Below, one piece after another: positions 1-5,889 of a stretch of DNA of 7,070 nt. Each line of letters starts with the position of its first letter. The first letter of the stretch is position 1. The stretch comes from an uncultured Clostridia bacterium. Its GTDB lineage: Bacteria; Bacillota; Clostridia; Christensenellales; UBA1242. Made by a program: the position numbers and the translations under genes. The notes beneath the pieces are model-generated. The model was not told where the DNA came from and searched no databases. It saw only the letters and a program-made list of their open reading frames with translations. The stretch lies in assembly GCA_944377765.1 (NCBI GenBank), contig CALWFX010000063.1, positions 1-7,070 on the forward strand, read 5' to 3'.

Positions 1-1
1 T

Positions 2-754
2 AATGTGGGGAAATTTCAAGCAGGAGATGTTATAACTCATGTTGAAGGGCAAAAAATTGATTTTGCATTTGGTGTGAATTTTAACACTGCAATAACTGAG
101 CAGAAACAAGAAGCAAAAAAGCAATATGATGCCTATGTTGAAGAAAAAGGTTTGTCTTCAAGTTTAGAAATTCCAGAAAGCGACTATTACTATTTCACAA
201 TAACATTAAACAGAAATGGCGAAGTTCAAGATGTTGAAATTGCTGTTGTGCCATACGAGATGGAAATAACAAACTCGGAAACACAAGAAGTTACAAAACA
301 AGTGGTGTATGCAATTGGGTTGGAAAGTGATTTAACAGGTTACCCTTGCACAACTGCATATAAATATGGCTTTTTTGAAGGTCTTGGCAGGGCATTTCCT
401 ATGGCGTTTGGGTTTGCTTGGGTGGTGCTTAAAAGTTTGTGGCTTCTTATTACCTTTCAAATTCCAATCACAGAAATGGGTGGAACAATCACAACTATTG
501 CCACAATGGCAGAATTCACTCAACAAAATTTGGCAAATATGCTTGTTTTCATTCCATTGATTTCTGCGAACCTTGCGATTTTTAATCTGTTGCCATTTCC
601 AGCACTTGATGGAGCCCATGTTGTTTTCACAACAATAGAGTGGATAAGGGGAAAGCCGATAAATCGGAAGGTGGAGAACACCATTCATTTTGTTGGAATT
701 TGCATATTGTTTGCCTTTGTTGTTATTGTTGATATACTGCACTTTGTGCTTTAA
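2..754 (+). CDS. rseP: RseP/RasP-type site-2 zinc metalloprotease (M50B), C-terminal part, 5' end outside the window
   Basis: Intramembrane protease of the S2P family, which in Bacillota cleaves transmembrane anti-sigma factors and signal-peptide remnants within the membrane. The frame is open to the left edge, so the GTG at 5 is an internal valine and not the start; the N-terminal HExxH helix lies upstream. Residue numbers count that valine as 1. Seen: the end of a PDZ domain (QAGDVI near 5-10, VEGQKI near 13-18), an extended charged segment (about 30-80), a hydrophobic segment near 130-152, the conserved PITE motif at 154-157, a helix near 180-200 ending in the second S2P motif NLLPFPALDGAH (N194, P197, zinc ligand D202), RGKPI at 215-219, and a last helix at about 228-249. 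Two deviations: LDGAH replaces the usual LDGGR/LDGGH, and the normal SGP after PITE reads MGG. The family call is firm; the substrate is unknown. In many Bacillota this gene sits with dxr and ispG, which cannot be checked here. Confidence 0.9.
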   Translation, partial: NVGKFQAGDVITHVEGQKIDFAFGVNFNTAITEQKQEAKKQYDAYVEEKGLSSSLEIPESDYYYFTITLNRNGEVQDVEIAVVPYEMEITNSETQEVTKQVVYAIGLESDLTGYPCTTAYKYGFFEGLGRAFPMAFGFAWVVLKSLWLLITFQIPITEMGGTITTIATMAEFTQQNLANMLVFIPLISANLAIFNLLPFPALDGAHVVFTTIEWIRGKPINRKVENTIHFVGICILFAFVVIVDILHFVL

Positions 755-782
755 AAGAAATGTGAAATATCATTTCTTTTTT
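753..782 (+). terminator. weak intrinsic terminator after the S2P protease gene
   Basis: AAAAGAAATG (753-762) and CATTTCTTTT (771-780) form a perfect 10-bp stem around an 8-base loop, ending in a T-rich tail. The left arm begins inside the TAA stop codon. The stem is almost all A-T, so it is probably leaky. Confidence 0.5.
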
Positions 783-796
783 ATATTTAATATTCC

Positions 797-825
797 TTTA
801 CAATCTTTTTTTAAATTGGTATAAT
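797..825 (+). promoter_or_regulatory. SigA-type promoter with extended -10 for the HIT-RNase HI gene
   Basis: TTTACA (797-802) and TATAAT (820-825) are separated by 17 bases. TGG directly before the -10 box gives an extended -10 (TGnTATAAT). The expected start of transcription is near 832, leaving a leader of about 57 bases with no clear structure. Confidence 0.75.
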
Positions 826-874
826 AAAATAATTACTGAAACTGAAATGAAACTTCAAAATAAAGAAAAAAATT

Positions 875-883
875 AGGTGGGAG
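875..883 (+). promoter_or_regulatory. ribosome binding site that fixes the HIT-RNase HI start at 889
   Basis: AGGTGGGAG lies 5 bases before ATG 889. The in-frame GTG at 877 is inside this site, so it cannot be the start even though it would lengthen the protein by four residues. Confidence 0.75.
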
Positions 884-888
884 ATTTT

Positions 889-1767
889 ATGAAAGATTGT
901 TTATTTTGTAAGATAGTTAAAGGGGAAGTGTCTTCAAATAAAATTTATGAAGATGATTATGTTTATGCGTTTTTGGATAGTAAAAATGATATCTATGGAC
1001 ATACATTGGTTGTTTCAAAAAAGCATTTCACTAATGTTATGGACTGCCCAGACAGAACTCTTGGCAAAATAATTGCAAGTGTAAAAAAAATTGGCAATCA
1101 CTTTGTTAATGATTGTGGGTTTGATGGTTACAACATTTTAAGTAACAGTGGGGAAAGTGCAGAGCAGACAGTTATGCATCTTTGTTTTGATATATTGCCA
1201 AGGAAAAAAGATGATGGCATAAAAATTTGGCGTGATTTTGGAAAACAAGAAAAAACTTTGGAAGAAATTGCCAAAGAGTTATATTTTGAAGATGAGAAAA
1301 ATGAAGTGCAAGATTTTTCTTCCTTTAAAGAAGATTGTGATGTTGTTTACACCGATGGCGCTTGCTCTGGCAATCCTGGAAAGGGTGGTTATGGCGGTGT
1401 TTATCTTCCAAAGGGTGATGGAAATATTCAAGAGTTTTCAGGTGGAGAAGATGAAACAACAAACAACCGCATGGAACTTACCGCTGTGATTGAAGGATTA
1501 AAACTTACCGAAGAAAATGAAAATGTTAAGGTATATAGTGATAGTGCTTATGTTGTTAATGCTTTCAATCAAAATTGGCTTGTGAACTGGAAAAGAAAGA
1601 ACTGGAAAAATTCAAGTGGTGGAGAAGTTTTGAATATTGACCTTTGGAAAGAACTTGATGATTTAGTTCAAAAGAGAAAGGTTGAGTTTGTTAAGGTCAA
1701 AGGCCATAGTGATAATATTCTTAACAATCGTTGCGATGAACTTGCAACAAGTTATTATAAGGAGTAA
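889..1767 (+). CDS. rnhA: fusion protein: N-terminal HIT domain with altered active site + C-terminal ribonuclease HI
   Basis: 292 residues, two domains in one uninterrupted frame. Residues 3-115 are a HIT (histidine triad) domain: CLFCKIVKGE at 4-13 with the zinc-type CxxC (C4, C7), GHTLVVSKKH at 37-46, and QTVMHLCFDILPR at 93-105. The family's HxHxH is here H97-L-C99-F-D101. The first histidine, which can share zinc with C4/C7/H46 in Hint-type proteins, is kept; the middle nucleophile is Cys and the third is Asp. A charged linker covers about 116-149. Residues 150-290 are a classical RNase HI with YTDGACSGNPG at 154-164, NNRMEL at 192-197, YSDSAYVV at 216-223, KGHS at 271-274 and NRCDELA at 280-286. 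The catalytic set D156, E196, D218, H273 and D283 is complete. RNase HI cuts the RNA strand of RNA-DNA hybrids (primers, R-loops), so this half should be active. The HIT half may bind nucleotides without hydrolysing them; that is inference. First gene of a unit with the next one. Confidence 0.92.
   Translation: MKDCLFCKIVKGEVSSNKIYEDDYVYAFLDSKNDIYGHTLVVSKKHFTNVMDCPDRTLGKIIASVKKIGNHFVNDCGFDGYNILSNSGESAEQTVMHLCFDILPRKKDDGIKIWRDFGKQEKTLEEIAKELYFEDEKNEVQDFSSFKEDCDVVYTDGACSGNPGKGGYGGVYLPKGDGNIQEFSGGEDETTNNRMELTAVIEGLKLTEENENVKVYSDSAYVVNAFNQNWLVNWKRKNWKNSSGGEVLNIDLWKELDDLVQKRKVEFVKVKGHSDNILNNRCDELATSYYKE
1759..1764 (+). promoter_or_regulatory. ribosome binding site inside the end of the RNase HI fusion gene
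   Basis: AAGGAG overlaps the last sense codons of the fusion gene and lies 5 bases before TTG 1770. It identifies that TTG as the start of the next gene and suggests coupled translation. Confidence 0.75.
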
Positions 1768-1769
1768 AT

Positions 1770-2228
1770 TTGAAAGTTACATTTTGGAAACATAAATTTC
1801 AATTAGTTATATTTCTTACTGTGTTTATGCCAATGGTTCTTGCTTTGTTTATAGCAGGGCTTGTGATGACAATATTAGATGCTGAAAATTTTTGGCCATT
1901 ATTTTTGGCGGGTATAGTTATTTTATTGATATTTATTTTTGCAGTGTTTGAAGAAAAAAGAATGCCGTCAAAAGTGATTTTTAGTGAAGTGGGAATTGTG
2001 TGGCTTTTCTTTAGAAAAACAGTAACATATATCGAGTGGACAGAGATAACTGAAATAACAACAAAAATTCGTGGAAGAGGGGTAAGAGACCTATCTTTCA
2101 TTGCAGGAGATAAAAGAATTGATGTAAGTTTAACCAAAAAGATGTATGATGTGATTATGCTTATTTGTCCTGAGCCTAACATCAAAATGGATATAAAAGA
2201 ACTGAAAGAAAAGTATATGTTAGTTTAA
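1770..2228 (+). CDS. small two-helix membrane protein with a PH-like soluble tail, function unknown
   Basis: 152 residues from a TTG start, chosen because a perfect AAGGAG sits 5 bases upstream; the gene begins 2 bases after the fusion gene's stop. Two hydrophobic helices (about 10-35 and 43-60) are joined by a short loop (DAENFW). They are followed by a basic stretch (EEKRMPSK, 61-68) and a soluble tail of some 85 residues. The tail alternates short strands (KVIFSEVGIVWLFF, then TVTYIEWTEITEI, then RDLSFIAG and KRIDVSL) and ends in a helix (KKMYDVIMLI). That order resembles bacterial PH-like (bPH/YdbT-type) domains attached to membrane hairpins: the WTEITEI segment after an aromatic strand is typical of such proteins. 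This is a fold-level guess from pattern only, with no catalytic residues visible. It is probably co-transcribed with the fusion gene, and its stop is 7 bases from that of the convergent ylbJ-like gene, with no hairpin between. Confidence 0.8.
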   Translation: MKVTFWKHKFQLVIFLTVFMPMVLALFIAGLVMTILDAENFWPLFLAGIVILLIFIFAVFEEKRMPSKVIFSEVGIVWLFFRKTVTYIEWTEITEITTKIRGRGVRDLSFIAGDKRIDVSLTKKMYDVIMLICPEPNIKMDIKELKEKYMLV

Positions 2229-2235
2229 AAAATAC

Positions 2236-3261
2236 TTAGATAAAGATTATGAATATTAAACTTATTATCGTCGATAAAATTGCATGAGTCAGTTTTTGCA
2301 GTGTAAAAATTTTTAAAGGCATTTTAACTTTGTTTAGCATTGTGATTGATTGAAGTAGGGTTGATATTCCGCCAAAACTTATAACAAAACTTGTAAGAAC
2401 AATTGCTAGTTTTACGTTTGGTAATGTGGAAAGAGAAAGGCAACCTTTTGTTATTTCAATTATTCCTTCCAAAAAACTTGCCAAACCTTCAGGAAAAAGA
2501 TTGAGAATTGGAGAGAAACATTCAATTATTATAAAGAAAATGGTTATTATACATCCAACAGAGAGTATTGAAAGAGTGGAAGATAAAACAATTTCACTTA
2601 TATCAATACCTTTTTTTTCACTTGCTTTTTTGATAGTTTCATTTTTTAAGTTGTCTTTATTCTCATGATTTTGTATTGAATTTTTACTTTTTTGTTTAAA
2701 ACTAAATAGTTTTATTTTTCCATTTTCTATTTTTAAATTTCGATAAATTAGTCCATTTAAAAAAGCACCAAGAACATGAGAAATAAAAAGGATATAGCCT
2801 ACCAAGGTGTTTTTAAACATCATTGTTCCAACTGCTCCAATAATAAACATTGGACCAGAAGTTGAGCAAAACGCAGACATTCGATATGCTTCTTCCAAAG
2901 TGATTTGTTTTTGGCAATATTCATCTGCAATCATTTTTGAGCCAACAGGGTAACCAGAAAGTATTGCCATGAGAAAGGTATATATTGAAATGGGAGAAGT
3001 TCTAAAAAGAAAATTTGAAATTTTGCTGAAAGGCTTTGTCATTTTTTCCATTTGACCTATTGAAGATAACAGGCGAGTGAAAAACATAAATGGCAAAACA
3101 CTTGGCAAAACATTGAATGCCCATGCACTTATTCCATCAAGAGATTGTTCAATAAATTTGGCAGGGGAAATTATCATATTAAAAAGAAAAAATATCACTA
3201 AAATAGAAAGCAATGTTTGCATGAATATATCTTTTTTTAATTTGTGTATAAGATTTTTCAA
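2236..3261 (-). CDS. ylbJ: YlbJ-family sporulation integral membrane protein
   Basis: 341-residue polytopic membrane protein. Family motifs seen: NVLPSVLPFMFF at 50-61, SGYPVGSKM at 102-110, ITLEEAYRMSAFCSTSGPMFIIGAVG at about 120-145 (quoted in part: FCSTSGPMFI), a second half with LEGIIEITKG at 264-273, and SFGGIS at 295-300. These fit YlbJ, a SigE-controlled mother-cell membrane protein needed for spore cortex formation in Bacillus, related to nucleoside-recognition (Gate) membrane proteins. The transported substrate is not known to me. Between the halves is a polar Lys/Asn-rich segment (about 177-218). At 341 residues it is shorter than the roughly 400 I expect for YlbJ. The start is TTG with AAGGAG 5 bases upstream; the next Met, at 14, has no such site. 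The neighbourhood with pta-ackA and rpmF matches the clostridial arrangement and supports orthology. Its promoter is not clear: a -10-like TATAAT exists on this strand (3305-3300) without a -35, and CATAAAAA at about 3295-3288 faintly recalls a SigE -10. Confidence 0.78.
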   Translation of the reverse strand: MKNLIHKLKKDIFMQTLLSILVIFFLFNMIISPAKFIEQSLDGISAWAFNVLPSVLPFMFFTRLLSSIGQMEKMTKPFSKISNFLFRTSPISIYTFLMAILSGYPVGSKMIADEYCQKQITLEEAYRMSAFCSTSGPMFIIGAVGTMMFKNTLVGYILFISHVLGAFLNGLIYRNLKIENGKIKLFSFKQKSKNSIQNHENKDNLKNETIKKASEKKGIDISEIVLSSTLSILSVGCIITIFFIIIECFSPILNLFPEGLASFLEGIIEITKGCLSLSTLPNVKLAIVLTSFVISFGGISTLLQSITMLNKVKMPLKIFTLQKLTHAILSTIISLIFIIFI

Positions 3262-3266
3262 AATAA

Positions 3267-3272
3267 CTCCTT
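3267..3272 (-). promoter_or_regulatory. ribosome binding site selecting the TTG start of the ylbJ-like gene
   Basis: On the minus strand AAGGAG ends 5 bases before the TTG at 3261, which makes this rare start more likely than the ATG 13 codons further in. Confidence 0.7.
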
Positions 3273-3278
3273 ATTTAT

Positions 3279-3307
3279 TTGACAAAATTTTTATGCCTAA
3301 TTATAAT
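3279..3307 (+). promoter_or_regulatory. perfect-consensus SigA-type promoter of the pta-ackA operon
   Basis: TTGACA (3279-3284), a 17-base spacer and TATAAT (3302-3307): both boxes match the consensus exactly. The start of transcription should be near 3314, giving a leader of about 98 bases before pta. It suggests high constitutive expression unless the region is covered by a repressor. Confidence 0.85.
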
Positions 3308-3309
3308 TA
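3298..3309. repeat. 12-bp palindrome spanning the pta-ackA -10 box
   Basis: TAATTATAATTA is its own reverse complement. It places a TATAAT on each strand (3302-3307 plus, 3305-3300 minus) in the gap between the divergent pta and ylbJ-like genes. It may be a bidirectional -10 element or a small operator; at this base composition it could also be chance. Confidence 0.45.
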
Positions 3310-3313
3310 AATT

Positions 3314-3411
3314 GATGCTATTAAATTTGTTTGTTTTTTAAAAAAATTGGACAAACTAATATATTTTATTTTTTTATTAAAGAAAAAAGAATAAATTTGA
3401 ATGGAGTTTTT
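3314..3411 (+). other. pta leader, AT-rich, only weak hairpins visible
   Basis: The predicted untranslated leader holds GTTTGT (3329-3334) complementary to ACAAAC (3351-3356), and an A-U stem of 11 pairs with one G-U (3365-3375 with 3385-3395) ending shortly before the ribosome binding site. I recognise no riboswitch. The stems are too A-U rich to claim a function. Confidence 0.3.
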
Positions 3412-4407
3412 ATGTTTAAAATTAAAGATTTAATTAATGAAGCAAAGAAAAAACAAAAAACAATTGTTTTTCCAGAAGTTAGTTTTTCGGATAGAACTTT
3501 GGAAGCTGTTAAAATTTTGCAAAAGAAAGGTATATGCAAAGTTTTGCTTGTGGGAGATGCAAGTGCTTTAATCCTTCGTGATAAAAAGTTGGAAAAGTTT
3601 GAAATTGTTAACCCTGTAACATTCCCTGACAGAAATAAACTTGTTAAAACCCTTTATGAAAAAAGAAAAGAAAAAGGGATGACAATAGAACAGGCTGATG
3701 AACTTGAAAAAGACCCATATTATTTTGCCACACTTCTTGTTGAATGTGGCTATGCCGATGGAATGGTGGCAGGTGCTGAGGCATCAACTGCAACAACAGT
3801 TAAGCCTGCTCTTCAAATCATTAAAGGCAAAAAAAAAAAGCCAGTTTCAAGTTGTTTTTTGGTTTATGGTGATAACAAGTTTTTGAAAGGAAAGGCTTTG
3901 ATTTTAAGCGATTGTGGTGTGCTTGAAAAACCAGATGCAGACACACTTTGTGAAATTGCAGAGGCAAGCGTAAAAAGTGCAACACAGTTTAAGATTGGAA
4001 CACCAAAAGTTGCTTTCTTATCATATTCAAGCAAAGGCAGTGCAAAAAGTGATGATATAACAAAAGTTAGAGAAGCCTTTGAAAAATTCCATAAAAAGCA
4101 AAAAGATATTATTGCTGATGGAGAACTTCAATTTGATGCGGCAATGGTGCCAAGGGTGGCAGAACAAAAAGCGCCAGAAAGTCCTTTGAAGGGTGATGCG
4201 AATGTTTTAATTTTTCCTGATATTAATGCTGGAAACATTTGCTATAAAACAATTCAATATATTGGCGGACTTAATGCAATTGGTCCAATACTTCAAAATC
4301 TTAAAAAACCAGTGAACGATTTGTCGCGTGGATGCAATGTTAATGATATTGTTGTGGTAAGTGCAATAACTTGCCTTCAATGTGAAGATAAAAAAGGAGA
4401 TAAATAA
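3412..4407 (+). CDS. pta: phosphate acetyltransferase (phosphotransacetylase)
   Basis: Cytoplasmic enzyme converting acetyl-CoA and phosphate to acetyl phosphate and CoA, the first step of acetate formation with ATP yield. 331 residues, the usual size of the short single-domain Pta. Motifs: IVFPE at 18-22, DGMVAGA at 116-122 followed by TVKPALQIIKG at 129-139, SSCFLVYG at 146-153, DGELQFDAAMVP at 236-247, KAPESPLKGDANVLIFPD at about 253-270, AGNICYKT at 273-280, and GPILQ...KPVNDLSRGC at 291-308. S305, R306 and D312 have the same spacing as active-site S309, R310 and D316 of Methanosarcina thermophila Pta. I chose the ATG at 3412 because GGAG (3403-3406) lies 5 bases before it; a longer in-frame reading from TTG 3331 would add 27 residues lacking family similarity and has no ribosome binding site. 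An 11-A run codes for lysines 140-143. It overlaps ackA by one base. Confidence 0.96.
   Translation: MFKIKDLINEAKKKQKTIVFPEVSFSDRTLEAVKILQKKGICKVLLVGDASALILRDKKLEKFEIVNPVTFPDRNKLVKTLYEKRKEKGMTIEQADELEKDPYYFATLLVECGYADGMVAGAEASTATTVKPALQIIKGKKKKPVSSCFLVYGDNKFLKGKALILSDCGVLEKPDADTLCEIAEASVKSATQFKIGTPKVAFLSYSSKGSAKSDDITKVREAFEKFHKKQKDIIADGELQFDAAMVPRVAEQKAPESPLKGDANVLIFPDINAGNICYKTIQYIGGLNAIGPILQNLKKPVNDLSRGCNVNDIVVVSAITCLQCEDKKGDK
3829..3839 (+). repeat. run of eleven A inside pta
   Basis: The codons after GGC are AAA AAA AAA AAG, an unbroken A11 tract. Such runs are prone to polymerase slippage; a loss or gain of one base would truncate Pta at about its middle. Confidence 0.9.
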
Positions 4408-5618
4408 TGAAAATTTTAGTTGTTAATGCAGGCAGTTCTTCTTTGAAATATCAACTTCTTGATATGGAAAACGATAAACTTCTTGCAAAAGGTAATTGCG
4501 AAAAAATAGGTCTTGCTGACCCAATTATTTCATATAAACATGATGGCAAGGAAGAAATTTTTGAAGGCGCAAAAAATCATGAAGAAGCAATCAAAAAGGT
4601 TTTGGATGTTTTGGTTGATAAAAAGAATGGCGTCATTAAAAGTTTCGATGAAATTGGTGCTATTGGACATCGTGTTGTTATGGGTGGCTGGATTTTTAAA
4701 GAAAGCACTTTGATTGATGATAAAGTTATTGAGCAAATAGATAGATTATCTGAAATGGCTCCACTTCATAATCCTGCTCATGTTTTGTGTATGCGTGCAT
4801 GCAAAAAGGTTATGCCAAACATTCCACAAGTTGCAGTTTTTGACACATCTTTCCATTCTTCTATGCCAGAAAAGGCATATATGTATGCAATTAAATATGA
4901 AGATTATGAAAAATTCCATGTAAGAAGATATGGTGCTCATGGCACAAGCCACAGATTTGTTACACAGGAACTTGCAAAAGTGCTTGGCAAAGATGTGAGT
5001 GAAGTTAATGCAATTACTTGTCATCTTGGGAATGGCTCTTCAATTACCGCCATTAAAAATGGTAAAAGTGTTGACACATCCATGGGACTCACTCCACTTC
5101 AAGGAGTTGTTATGGGAACTCGTTCAGGCGATATTGACCCAACTGTTGTTCAATTTTTATGCTCACATAAAAATCAATCTGTTGACCAAGTTTTGAATTA
5201 CCTTAATAAAGAGTGCGGACTTTTGGGAATTTCTGGCATTTCAAGCGATCACAGAGAAGTTTCGCAATCAGCAAAAAAGAGTAATAAAAGAGCACAACTT
5301 GCACTTGACCTTCTTGCATACTCTGTTAAAAAATACATTGGTATGTATATGGCAGTTTTAAATGGTGCTGAGGCAATTGTGTTCACAGGTGGCATTGGAG
5401 AAAATAGTTATGAAGCGCGTGAACAGATTTTGCAAGATTTGGAATATCTTGGAATTGTTTTAGACAAGGATAAGAACAAAAACTTCAAACGTGGTCAAAT
5501 CGAACTTATTTCAAGTCCAAAATCTAAGGTTAAAGTTTATGTAATTCCAACAAACGAAGAACTTATGATGGCAAAAGACACATTAGAAATTGTAAAAAAT
5601 TTAAAAAATAGCAAATAA
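4407..5618 (+). CDS. ackA: acetate kinase
   Basis: Cytoplasmic ASKHA-fold kinase making ATP and acetate from acetyl phosphate and ADP; it completes the pathway begun by Pta. 403 residues, normal family length. Motifs and residues, with the M. thermophila equivalents I recognise: N7 in VVNAGSSSLK (4-14), R89 in GHRVVMGG (R91), H121 in PLHNPA (H123), D146 in VFDTSFH (D148), H178 in GAHGTSH (H180), H206 in HLGNGSS (H208), R239 in GTRSGDIDP (R241), FTGGIGEN at 326-333, and E384 in TNEEL. All catalytic and nucleotide-binding positions are present. One small oddity is M92 after HRVV, where His is usual (HRVVHGG). The start ATG overlaps the pta stop as TAATG, with AAGGAG at 4394-4399, so the two are translationally coupled and made in linked amounts. 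No hairpin terminator is obvious after the stop; the rpmF promoter begins 4 bases later, so read-through into rpmF is likely. Confidence 0.97.
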   Translation: MKILVVNAGSSSLKYQLLDMENDKLLAKGNCEKIGLADPIISYKHDGKEEIFEGAKNHEEAIKKVLDVLVDKKNGVIKSFDEIGAIGHRVVMGGWIFKESTLIDDKVIEQIDRLSEMAPLHNPAHVLCMRACKKVMPNIPQVAVFDTSFHSSMPEKAYMYAIKYEDYEKFHVRRYGAHGTSHRFVTQELAKVLGKDVSEVNAITCHLGNGSSITAIKNGKSVDTSMGLTPLQGVVMGTRSGDIDPTVVQFLCSHKNQSVDQVLNYLNKECGLLGISGISSDHREVSQSAKKSNKRAQLALDLLAYSVKKYIGMYMAVLNGAEAIVFTGGIGENSYEAREQILQDLEYLGIVLDKDKNKNFKRGQIELISSPKSKVKVYVIPTNEELMMAKDTLEIVKNLKNSK

Positions 5619-5621
5619 AAC

Positions 5622-5650
5622 TTGACAAATATAAGTAAATAGTGTAAAAT
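5622..5650 (+). promoter_or_regulatory. SigA-type promoter of rpmF
   Basis: TTGACA (5622-5627), 17 bases, TAAAAT (5645-5650). It starts 4 bases after the ackA stop and predicts a transcript from about 5657, with a 38-base leader ending in AAGGAG (5681-5686) 8 bases before the rpmF ATG. Confidence 0.75.
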
Positions 5651-5694
5651 AACTTAGCAAATATGTAATTAATCTACTAAAAGGAGATGAGAAA

Positions 5695-5889
5695 ATGGCT
5701 GTTCCAAAGGGTAAGGTTTCAAAACAGAGAAAACACACAAGAAATTCTGCAAACTTTAAGGCAGAACAAGTTACACTTGTTGAATGTCCAAAGTGCCATG
5801 AATTGAAAGCACCACACAAGGTTTGCAAAAATTGTGGAACATATAAAAATAAAACTGTTGTTGAAGATAAAGATAATAAGAAAAAATAA
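5695..5889 (+). CDS. rpmF: 50S ribosomal protein L32 (bL32), zinc-binding form
   Basis: 64-residue structural protein of the large ribosomal subunit. It has the typical start MAVPKGKVSK, the basic QRKHTRNSANFK segment (11-22), and a zinc ribbon with C31-x2-C34 and C44-x2-C47 (CPKC, CKNC), which marks the four-cysteine form. The tail is lysine/acid-rich. The start is set by AAGGAG 8 bases before the ATG. In many Clostridia a DUF177 (YceD/YlbN) gene lies between ackA and rpmF, and plsX follows; here both are missing, and rpmF instead has a promoter and terminator of its own. The TAA stop lies within the left arm of the following palindrome. Confidence 0.97.
   Translation: MAVPKGKVSKQRKHTRNSANFKAEQVTLVECPKCHELKAPHKVCKNCGTYKNKTVVEDKDNKKK

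Noticed and set aside
332..742. A 136-codon open frame on the minus strand opposite the protease gene
   Set aside because: It mirrors a well-supported membrane protease, its composition is unlike any protein family, and no ribosome binding site was seen.
1799..2185. A 128-codon minus-strand frame opposite the PH-like membrane protein
   Set aside because: The plus-strand frame has a perfect ribosome binding site and membrane helices typical of a real gene; the minus frame looks like its shadow.
3329..3395. A riboswitch or attenuator in the pta leader
   Set aside because: Only weak A-U stems are present, with no conserved aptamer features and no U-tract terminator before the start codon.
3331..3411. 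Longer Pta starting at TTG 3331
   Set aside because: The extra residues are translation of a T/A-rich leader, have no ribosome binding site, and lie outside the family's usual N-terminus.
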